Shown: positions 1-4,218 of the stretch, piece after piece
Position numbering within the stretch: the stretch's first letter is position 1
Layout of the letters: each line of letters starts with the position of its first letter
NCBI GenBank assembly: GCA_903914045.1
Contig: CAIWNO010000082.1
Location: 1-6,050, forward strand
Reading direction: 5' to 3'
From: an uncultured bacterium
Lineage (GTDB): Bacteria; Planctomycetota; Phycisphaerae; Phycisphaerales; SM1A02
Length of the DNA stretch: 6,050 nucleotides
Translations under genes and position numbers: made by a program
The notes under the pieces: model-generated
The model's input: only the letters and a program-made list of their open reading frames with translations
Told to the model about the DNA's origin: nothing
The model's database searches: none

Positions 1-121
1 CATCACCACCGTCGCCGCCGTCGGGACCCGCCTTGGGATTGGATTTCTCGTGGCGCATGTGGCTTGCGCCATTGCCGCCCTTGCCAGATCGCACCATGAT
101 TTGCGCACGATCAACAAGCAT
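1..121 (-). CDS. obg: GTPase Obg/CgtA, N-terminal part (3' end beyond the window)
   Basis: This is the start of the ribosome-associated GTPase Obg, which acts in the cytoplasm in late large-subunit assembly and stress control. The minus-strand reading from the ATG at 121-119 gives 40 residues, beginning MLVDRAQIMVRSGKGGNG and continuing with NPKAGPDGGDGGD. This is the glycine-rich Obg-fold N-terminus; family members usually read FVDxAxIxVxxGxGGNGxxxFRREK followed by P.GGPDGGDGG. An in-frame stop (TGA, plus 125-127) two codons upstream fixes the start at 121. The Shine-Dalgarno is weak: a GGA about 11 nt upstream. The G domain lies outside the window, so nucleotide-binding motifs cannot be checked. 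rpmA lies 86 bp upstream on the same strand, the usual rpmA-obg order. One small oddity is Ala where the family usually has the first Gly of GGPDGG. Confidence 0.93.
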   Translation of the reverse strand, partial: MLVDRAQIMVRSGKGGNGASHMRHEKSNPKAGPDGGDGGD

Positions 122-134
122 GTTTCATCTATCC

Positions 135-147
135 GACCCTAAGGGTC
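135..147. repeat. Perfect palindrome just upstream of obg
   Basis: GACCCT and AGGGTC form perfect 6-bp arms around a single A. The element begins 14 nt upstream of the obg start codon in the rpmA-obg gap. The one-base centre makes it a better candidate for a dimeric DNA-binding site than for an RNA hairpin. In the obg direction the right arm carries the only AGGG near the start, too far away (about 16-19 nt) to be an ideal Shine-Dalgarno. Its function is unknown. Confidence 0.5.
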
Positions 148-171
148 AATTGCGTTGGACCAAATGCGTTG

Positions 172-185
172 CAACACATGTGTTG
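172..185. repeat. Perfect 14-bp palindrome in the rpmA-obg gap
   Basis: CAACACATGTGTTG is fully self-complementary with no spacer. It lies 22 bp past the rpmA stop codon and about 50 bp before the obg start. Read from the minus strand, no T-run follows, so it is not a typical intrinsic terminator. It may be a protein-binding site or a processing or attenuation element between the two genes. A 7-bp direct repeat TGCGTTG also occurs nearby, at 150-156 and 167-173. Confidence 0.5.
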
Positions 186-207
186 GAACAACCGCAGTGT
201 GTGAAAT

Positions 208-450
208 TTAGTTTGACGGAAGAATGTCGACAAAGCGTCCGCGGAAAGCAACCTTGCCATCGGCGCCCGCCATGATGGCGTCGTCCTTGGCGCGGAATGC
301 GTTCTTACCTGGCTTCCACTTTGTGCCGCGCTGATGCAGAATGATGCAACCAGTTCGAGCAGCTTGACCGCCGTACAGTTTAATGCCCAAGTGTTGCGCG
401 TTGGAGTCGCGACCGTTTTCAGTTGAGCCTTGACCTTTTTTGTGTGCCAT
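208..450 (-). CDS. rpmA: 50S ribosomal protein L27
   Basis: L27 is a large-subunit ribosomal protein whose N-terminal tail reaches into the peptidyl-transferase centre. The 80-residue product starts MAHKKGQGSTENGRDSNAQ and continues with LGIKLYGGQ and HQRGTKWKPGKN, the conserved L27 blocks. It begins directly with MAHKK, so it lacks the cleavable N-terminal extension known from Firmicutes L27. The C-terminal third (from about residue 50, NAFRAKDDAIMAGADGKVAF) diverges from the usual VGxGxDHTLFAxxDGxVxF, although the ADGKVAF core is kept. At 80 residues it is slightly shorter than the usual 84-90. A good Shine-Dalgarno fixes the start. obg follows after 86 bp, as is common, but rplU (L21), normally just upstream, is absent. 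The protein upstream is an unrelated exported one. Confidence 0.97.
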   Translation of the reverse strand: MAHKKGQGSTENGRDSNAQHLGIKLYGGQAARTGCIILHQRGTKWKPGKNAFRAKDDAIMAGADGKVAFRGRFVDILPSN

Positions 451-458
451 AGTTTGGT

Positions 459-463
459 TCCTT
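459..463 (-). promoter_or_regulatory. Shine-Dalgarno of rpmA
   Basis: On the minus strand the sequence AAGGA sits 8 nt before the rpmA ATG. This is a near-ideal ribosome binding site and shows that the organism does use Shine-Dalgarno initiation for at least some genes. Confidence 0.8.
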
Positions 464-474
464 CAAATGCGTTG

Positions 475-487
475 CCAGAAATTCTGG
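475..487. repeat. Palindrome in the rpmA leader
   Basis: CCAGAA and TTCTGG form perfect 6-bp arms around a single A. The element begins 24 bp upstream of the rpmA start codon, between the candidate promoter and the Shine-Dalgarno. The arm length and one-base centre match those of the palindrome before obg, but the sequence differs. It could be an operator. With no loop it is a poor RNA hairpin. Confidence 0.45.
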
Positions 488-573
488 GTCGGGCAGTTTA
501 GCGAACATTCCAACTTTCGCCAAGCCCTGATTGCGCATTTCACTTTCAAGCCCAATCACGCCACATTCGCACC

Positions 574-602
574 ATTATCACACATTCAAACAGCCTTGTT
601 TG
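574..602 (-). promoter_or_regulatory. Candidate promoter for rpmA-obg
   Basis: The minus strand has a -10-like GATAAT (574-579, five of six matches to TATAAT). Seventeen bases upstream is CAAACA (597-602), which matches only the ACA half of a -35 element. Transcription would start near 567 and leave a leader of about 117 nt before rpmA. The -10 is good and the -35 is weak. It is the best sigma-70-like match I found in this gap. Confidence 0.35.
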
Positions 603-617
603 GAGGCCATTCAAACA
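583..617. repeat. 10-bp direct repeat between rpmA and the exported protein
   Basis: CATTCAAACA occurs at 583-592 and again at 608-617, with start points 25 bp apart. The first copy lies in the spacer of the candidate rpmA promoter. Its CAAACA end also pairs with TGTTTG at 597-602 to give a 6-bp hairpin with a four-base loop. Two identical sites spaced near 2.4 helical turns could bind a regulator, but chance cannot be excluded. Confidence 0.4.
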
Positions 618-639
618 CAAACCAAAGCCTTTTTCTGTG

Positions 640-656
640 GGATTAGCGCATAATCC
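640..656. repeat. Short inverted repeat spanning the end of the exported-protein gene
   Basis: GGATTA and TAATCC form 6-bp arms around a 5-base centre, and the stop codon of the minus-strand gene is inside the element. In the direction of that gene it is followed by CACAGAAAAAGG, so there is no T-run. It is at most a weak or non-canonical transcript-end hairpin. Confidence 0.3.
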
Positions 657-1308
657 AGCGCGGATTCTGCTCATCGGCAGTGATCGCCAGTGGAACTTCG
701 CCAATCAACGTGGCTCGATCGCAATTCATTTGATAATCAACGCGCCGGGTCTTCTTCAGAAGAATTGCATTCTTGGTCACTGGATGATCAGCGGTTTTTT
801 TAATGTTGGACAAGCCAGAAACCAAAATTGAAAAACGCCGCACTTCGGGTCCAGCTTTCCAAATGACAAATCCACTCTTGGCATTTTCCTCGCCAGGCAT
901 GATCTCGCCAAGGACCGATGTTTGATCCTCGTACAACGGATTGGCTAAAAGATTTTGCACTTCGCGTTGCACTCGTCGAGAAACTCCATCACCTGCGTTG
1001 AAGATCCGCCCCTCCTCATCAAGCATGATCCACTGCGGCGCGATGCTTCGATCATGGCCCGTTCGATTGACAATGGTGTAGGTCGCGTACCAAAAGGCCT
1101 CGCCGGTTTCGCCGTCTTTGAACAAGCGCAAAGGACCAACTTGATAATCAAGTTCCCACTGGCTCACATGGCGTGGTCGCGTCGCGGGCGATTTGGCAAC
1201 TGGCGCAACAGCCGCTGGAGCGCTTGGCGTTTGTCCATCGGTGGCGGGCGGCGTGGTTGACTCAATCGCACACAGAACAAGAAATACAAAGGAAAGCATT
1301 TGGTTCAT
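643..1308 (-). CDS. Exported protein of unknown function
   Basis: I do not recognise a named family. From the ATG at 1308 the product has 221 residues. A short hydrophobic N-terminus (about residues 5-15, SFVFLVLCAIES) without a strong positive charge may be a signal sequence. Cys13 follows LVL, which is not a canonical lipobox. A Pro/Ala/Thr-rich linker covers about residues 18-47. The globular part starts at Trp51 (WELDYQVGPLRLF) and contains FWYATYTIVNRTGHD, IMLDEEGRIFNAGDGV, LANPLYEDQ and a KKTRRVDYQ block near the end. Phrases such as YTIVNRTG with APQW suggest a beta-sandwich comparing vascular-type extracellular domains, but this is a guess. From memory, similar WELDY..GPLRL proteins occur in Planctomycetota; I have not verified this. 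The ATG at 1299 and the TTG at 1317 are alternative starts. None has a Shine-Dalgarno. The gene is divergent from the GNAT gene, with 47 bp between them. Confidence 0.75.
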   Translation of the reverse strand: MNQMLSFVFLVLCAIESTTPPATDGQTPSAPAAVAPVAKSPATRPRHVSQWELDYQVGPLRLFKDGETGEAFWYATYTIVNRTGHDRSIAPQWIMLDEEGRIFNAGDGVSRRVQREVQNLLANPLYEDQTSVLGEIMPGEENAKSGFVIWKAGPEVRRFSILVSGLSNIKKTADHPVTKNAILLKKTRRVDYQMNCDRATLIGEVPLAITADEQNPRWIMR

Positions 1309-1342
1309 GGTAACCAATACGCAAGAAATCTTGAATTGGTGC

Positions 1343-1348
1343 TAGGCT
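1343..1348 (+). promoter_or_regulatory. -10-like element for a leaderless GNAT mRNA
   Basis: TAGGCT ends exactly 7 nt before the GTG start at 1356 and is preceded by TG one base away, giving an extended -10 (TGCTAGGCT). Transcription would start at or next to the start codon. No Shine-Dalgarno lies in the space. There is no convincing -35 at 17 bp. The same 7-nt spacing recurs before the gene at 4219. Confidence 0.45.
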
Positions 1349-1355
1349 AAATTCT

Positions 1356-2282
1356 GTGAGTTCTTTCCATTCAACCGATGATCGATCCCAGCCCGTTTTG
1401 CCCGCAGAACGCCTCTTGGTTCTGGAAAAACTACTTGGCAAACGAGGCGCGCACAGCAGCCGATTTTTAGCCGAAGCGCAACGTGAAGGGTTATCCCTGA
1501 AGGACTTATGGAAACGAGTCGATCAACGGGGCAACATCGTGGCGGCGGGTCTATTGGCTAGCAACCCGGGGCGCACCGCTTCGTTGGCCATTTCGCCAAT
1601 ACACACCCGCGAGCAAGCCAGCGAAACCGTGGCTCTTCTTCAGACCATGACGCGCCACGCATTGAGCGTGGGAAAAATAGATTTAATCCAATATATGGCG
1701 GACCCACATGATGATCTTGAACTTGATGTTCTCACTGCCGCGGGGTTTATGAATCTTGCCGTACTTGTTTCAATGGAGCGCAACAATTCCCGCAACGCCA
1801 AAGCGCCAAGTCCGATCGCCAATGTGGTGTTGACTTCGCAAGCCATACAAGACGCTGACATGCTGGCATTGCTGCGTGAAACCTACGTGGATTCCTTGGA
1901 CTGTCCAGGCTTGTCCAAACTGCGCCATGAAAAAGATATTTTAGATGGTCACCGCCGAGGCGGAAATTTTAATCCGCAACTTTGGACCGTCATGCAAATC
2001 AACGGCGTCAACGCGGGCGTTGCCCTTCTCAATTGCACGCCTGCCGCGGATTACTTGGAGATTGCATATTTTGGTTTGGCCAAATTCGCTCGCAACAAGG
2101 GCTTTGGCGCGCATTTACTTGACCATGCTTTGCATCTTGCCGCAAAACATAAGGAACGCAGCGTTGTGCTTGCCGTGGATGAGCGTAATTCCCCCGCTTT
2201 GCGCTTGTATGTTTCTAGGGGCTTTCGCGCGAACACCCGCAGAGTGGCGTTGGCTTTGTCAAGTTTGAAATCCTCCACATGA
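1356..2282 (+). CDS. GNAT-family N-acetyltransferase
   Basis: This is probably an acetyl-CoA-dependent N-acetyltransferase of the cytoplasm; its substrate is unknown. The product has 308 residues. The C-terminal half is a clear GNAT domain. Motif A is YFGLAKFARNKGFGAHLL, with the pyrophosphate-binding R-N-K-G-F-G-A at residues 246-252. Motif B is NSPALRLYVSRGF, with Asn278, Ala281, Tyr285 and Gly289-Phe290. The N-terminal half (about residues 1-150) has no acetyl-CoA motif that I can see. It could be a degenerate second GNAT fold, as in tandem-GNAT proteins such as mycothiol synthase, but nothing here shows that function. The start is GTG, chosen because the reading frame opens there and a -10-like element sits 7 nt upstream. 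No Shine-Dalgarno is present. It is divergent from the exported protein. A dnaA-side promoter candidate starts three bases after its stop codon. Confidence 0.85.
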   Translation: MSSFHSTDDRSQPVLPAERLLVLEKLLGKRGAHSSRFLAEAQREGLSLKDLWKRVDQRGNIVAAGLLASNPGRTASLAISPIHTREQASETVALLQTMTRHALSVGKIDLIQYMADPHDDLELDVLTAAGFMNLAVLVSMERNNSRNAKAPSPIANVVLTSQAIQDADMLALLRETYVDSLDCPGLSKLRHEKDILDGHRRGGNFNPQLWTVMQINGVNAGVALLNCTPAADYLEIAYFGLAKFARNKGFGAHLLDHALHLAAKHKERSVVLAVDERNSPALRLYVSRGFRANTRRVALALSSLKSST

Positions 2283-2284
2283 TG

Positions 2285-2315
2285 TTGACAGTTGCCGCAA
2301 CATTCGGTGCATAAT
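2285..2315 (+). promoter_or_regulatory. Candidate sigma-70-like promoter upstream of dnaA
   Basis: TTGACA (2285-2290) is a perfect -35 consensus. CATAAT (2310-2315) matches TATAAT at five of six positions. The 19-bp spacer is long. Transcription would start near 2322 and give a dnaA leader of about 315 nt. The second TTGACA, at 2560-2565, has no acceptable -10 at 16-19 bp, so this upstream pair is the better candidate. Confidence 0.4.
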
Positions 2316-2343
2316 TTTATTTTTAGCATGAACTCCATTGCAT

Positions 2344-2390
2344 GCAAGGCTTTGTGTGCCAACAATTTTTTCTATTCAAATATGCCTTGC
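2344..2390. repeat. Inverted repeat around an AT-rich segment upstream of dnaA
   Basis: GCAAGGC (2344-2350) and GCCTTGC (2384-2390) are perfect 7-bp arms separated by 33 bp that include a run of six T and AT-rich sequence. Each arm overlaps a second palindrome (TTGCATGCAA on the left, TTGCGCAA on the right). The arrangement could mark a regulatory or origin-associated structure. The loop is too long for a simple terminator. Confidence 0.4.
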
Positions 2391-2607
2391 GCAAAATAAA
2401 TCCATCACTACGCTGCAATCACTTCGCAGGATGCGAAATTGTTCGCGACTCACTTTGGTTGGTCGCGGTCCCAGGAACGGATGACGCCAAGCGCTATGGG
2501 GAACCACCGATCTCAATTCGGTTGGCTGTCCTATGCGCGCTTGGTTCCACTTGTATTGCTTGACATTTTAGGTTGCTTTCGCCCCGTTGCTTTCATGATT
2601 TTTCGGT

Positions 2608-2616
2608 TTTTCCACA
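2608..2616 (+). promoter_or_regulatory. DnaA box (consensus match)
   Basis: TTTTCCACA fits the TTWTNCACA consensus at every position. It lies 20 bp before the proposed dnaA start, where DnaA binding could repress its own transcription or help define an origin. A match of this quality is expected about 0.4 times by chance on both strands of a window this size, so location is the main support. A weaker box overlaps the start codon 29 bp further on. Confidence 0.55.
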
Positions 2617-2622
2617 ACTTTT

Positions 2623-2626
2623 GGAG
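2623..2626 (+). promoter_or_regulatory. Shine-Dalgarno deciding the dnaA start
   Basis: GGAG lies 10 nt before the GTG at 2637. The spacing is slightly long but acceptable. No comparable site precedes the upstream in-frame ATG at 2595. An AGGA does precede the in-frame ATG at 2481 by only 4 nt, but that start would add 52 residues with no domain I similarity. Confidence 0.5.
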
Positions 2627-2636
2627 CCACTCGCCC

Positions 2637-2645
2637 GTGTCCACA
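2637..2645 (+). promoter_or_regulatory. Weak DnaA-box-like site overlapping the dnaA start codon
   Basis: GTGTCCACA matches TTATCCACA at seven of nine positions, including the whole TCCACA core. It includes the proposed GTG start and is in the same orientation as the consensus box, 29 bp away. Alone it is not significant. As a partner to the better box it may contribute to autoregulation. Confidence 0.25.
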
Positions 2646-4094
2646 GATCGCACCTTGGAATTACCTAGTCGGATTCGTGGACTGCTGAGCGAGCGGCTCG
2701 GAAATCGCCGCGCTGATATGTGGTTTGATTCGGCTTCCACTGTGCGAGTTGAGGGCGGAAAGCTGGCAGTTGACGCAGAAAGTTCCTTCGCCGCGGATTG
2801 GATTCGTAAAAATTTCGGTGGCGACCTTCGCGCCGTCTCGCAAGAAGCGCTTGGCCGGGACGATTTTGATCTTCGCGTAAAGGAAGCTTCCCCGGTACCC
2901 CTGTTGAACGCGCCACCGCGCGCTTGTGAAAGCTCCGACCCAACGTCGCCGAGCCGACCTGGGGCAACTCCAATATCGCGTGCGGGCTCCACACAAACGT
3001 GGCGGCGCCTGGAGGACTTTGTCGTTGGCCCAACCAACCAAATGGCGTTTGATGCGGTCAGCACATTCGCCAGCAGCAACACCATTGGCAATTGCCTTGT
3101 CATTCATGGCCATTGCGGCGTTGGCAAATCACACTTGCTGCAAGCACTGTGCCGCAGGCGTCGTGAGTCCCGCACACAGCAACGCATTCGCTATGTCACG
3201 GCCGAACAATTCACCAACGAATACATTCAATCGGTTCGCCATGGAACCATTGACGCATTTCGCGCGCGTGTTCGACGCGTGGATGTGCTGGCGATTGACG
3301 ACGTGCATTTTCTGGCGGGCAAGACCGCCACGCAAACCGAGTTTGTGCACACGCTTGATGCGGTGCAACTTGCGGGATCACAAGTGGTGCTTGCCTCCGA
3401 TGAACATCCGCATGTAATTCGCAGACTCAGCCAATCTCTTACAAGTCGCATGATTGCAGGAATGGTGGTCCGTGTTGACGCGCCGGATCTGGCGCTGCGA
3501 CGCGCCTTGGTGCAATCCGTGGCGCTGCGTAAAGCCATTGCGCTTTCCAATGAGGCGGTTGATGCCATCGCGTGCCACTGTGTTGGCGGCGCCCGCGAAA
3601 TCGAGGGCGCCTTCTCCACACTTGAGGCGATTCGTCTCAACCAGGATGTAAATATGCAGGCCAACGCACATTCACTTCAGCGCGCCTCGAATGAAATTTC
3701 ATGCGGCTTGATTGACTCGCTCTTTCGCCGTGAAGAAGTCAAACGCGCAGCGAATCCCGTTCGCCTCTGTGAAATCATTGACCAAGTGTGTTCGCTCTTG
3801 GGGGTGAATGCCGCAGAATTAGAGGGCGCAAGCAGGCATCGACGCGTCACCTTGGCGCGCGGGCTTATCGCATGGCTTGCTCGCCATCACACTTCGATGA
3901 GTTTTCCTGAAATCTCCAGGGCTATGAAAAGAAATTCCCATTCGTCCATTCATGCCAGCGTCACGCGCATTGACGCGCTGATTCAATCCAAGGCCGTCGT
4001 GGATGCTGGAACCGCTGGCGAATGCATGATCGTGGAACTTCTTGAACGCCTGCGTCACACGCTGCGTGACGCCTCGCGACAGAGACGACGCTGA
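2637..4094 (+). CDS. dnaA: Chromosomal replication initiator protein DnaA
   Basis: DnaA binds DnaA boxes and, with ATP, melts the origin and recruits the replicative helicase. From GTG 2637 the product has 485 residues, a normal length. Domain I covers about 10-75 (SRIRGLLSERLG, ADMWFD, AADWIRKNF). A low-complexity, Pro/Ser-rich domain II runs to about 120. Domain III opens with FVVGPTNQMAF at 128. It has Walker A GHCGVGKSH (158-166, Lys164), Walker B IDDVHF (Asp221-Asp222), sensor 1 LASDE (Ser254-Asp255), an arginine-finger region LTSRMIAGMVV (Arg271) and sensor 2 GGAREIEGAF (Arg320). Domain IV has SRHRRVTLARGLIAWL (from 399) and the helix-turn-helix MSFPEISRAMKRNSHSSI. The usual GGRDHTTV signature is KRNSHSSI (431-438): the key His435 is kept, but the GGRD positions differ. 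The frame is open 66 codons upstream. That extension has no DnaA similarity, so I start at the GTG with GGAG upstream. dnaN does not follow. Confidence 0.95.
   Translation: MSTDRTLELPSRIRGLLSERLGNRRADMWFDSASTVRVEGGKLAVDAESSFAADWIRKNFGGDLRAVSQEALGRDDFDLRVKEASPVPLLNAPPRACESSDPTSPSRPGATPISRAGSTQTWRRLEDFVVGPTNQMAFDAVSTFASSNTIGNCLVIHGHCGVGKSHLLQALCRRRRESRTQQRIRYVTAEQFTNEYIQSVRHGTIDAFRARVRRVDVLAIDDVHFLAGKTATQTEFVHTLDAVQLAGSQVVLASDEHPHVIRRLSQSLTSRMIAGMVVRVDAPDLALRRALVQSVALRKAIALSNEAVDAIACHCVGGAREIEGAFSTLEAIRLNQDVNMQANAHSLQRASNEISCGLIDSLFRREEVKRAANPVRLCEIIDQVCSLLGVNAAELEGASRHRRVTLARGLIAWLARHHTSMSFPEISRAMKRNSHSSIHASVTRIDALIQSKAVVDAGTAGECMIVELLERLRHTLRDASRQRRR
4052..4072 (+). repeat. Strong hairpin in the 3' end of dnaA
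   Basis: GCGTCAC and GTGACGC form perfect 7-bp arms with a 7-base loop, ending 22 bases before the end of the dnaA stop codon. All arm pairs are Watson-Crick and mostly G-C. No T-run follows, so it is not a standard intrinsic terminator. It may slow or protect transcript ends, or reflect coding for RLRHTLRDA. Confidence 0.4.
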
Positions 4095-4205
4095 CTCAAT
4101 CAAGTGGACCGGATTCATGACTGCAAGACTAGTGCTGGAGAAATGATTGGGCGTTGCGTCAAATTGAACGTTCCAATTCAAATCCCAAATCGAAAGTTCT
4201 GCGGC

Positions 4206-4211
4206 TACAAT
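4206..4211 (+). promoter_or_regulatory. -10-like element for a leaderless secreted-protein mRNA
   Basis: TACAAT matches TATAAT at five of six positions and ends exactly 7 nt before the ATG at 4219. The predicted transcript would begin at about the A of the start codon. There is no Shine-Dalgarno in the preceding bases. The -35 position (4183-4188) has only a poor match. The 8-bp palindrome GAACGTTC at 4166-4173, flanked on both sides by AATT, lies upstream and might be a regulator site. Confidence 0.5.
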
Positions 4212-4218
4212 CGCCCCA

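Larger units (their letters stand above)
2283..2636. other. Gene-free region before dnaA; candidate dnaA control region or oriC
   Basis: This 354-bp stretch has no convincing gene. It contains two very AT-rich runs (2311-2327 and about 2363-2383) and several perfect palindromes: TTGCATGCAA at 2338-2347 and TTGCGCAA at 2387-2394. It also holds an interrupted inverted repeat and two TTGACA hexamers (2285-2290 and 2560-2565). One consensus DnaA box is at 2608-2616. These are features expected near a bacterial origin or an autoregulated dnaA promoter. Against an origin, I see only one consensus box and no tight box cluster, and dnaN is not adjacent. The dnaA frame is open back to 2439, but that extension looks non-coding. 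Confidence 0.4.

Noticed and set aside
955..1260. 101-codon plus-strand frame opposite the exported-protein gene
   Set aside because: It is an antisense shadow with no ribosome binding site; the minus-strand frame has coherent protein blocks and a plausible N-terminus.
2342..2563. 73-codon plus-strand reading frame before dnaA
   Set aside because: It has no ribosome binding site and no recognisable protein features, and it overlaps the likely regulatory region. It looks like chance.
2560..2565. Second TTGACA hexamer, nearer to dnaA, as its promoter
   Set aside because: No acceptable -10 lies 16-19 bp downstream; the bases there are GC-rich (around 2581-2589).
2439..2636. In-frame 66-codon N-terminal extension of dnaA starting at TTG 2439
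   Set aside because: It has no resemblance to DnaA domain I, contains an odd hydrophobic stretch, and covers the palindromes and DnaA box. Domain I begins naturally after GTG 2637, which has a GGAG upstream.
2531..3113. Long minus-strand reading frames opposite the 5' part of dnaA
   Set aside because: They are shadows of dnaA codon bias in antisense frames. Their products are low-complexity and Arg/Ser-rich, with no family resemblance.
2926..3417. 163-codon plus-strand frame inside dnaA
   Set aside because: It lies over the AAA+ core of dnaA in another frame, and the real frame carries all the Walker and sensor motifs.
3612..3620. TTCTCCACA, an 8-of-9 match to a DnaA box, inside dnaA
   Set aside because: About one such match is expected by chance on both strands of this window, and it lies within conserved sensor 2 coding sequence.
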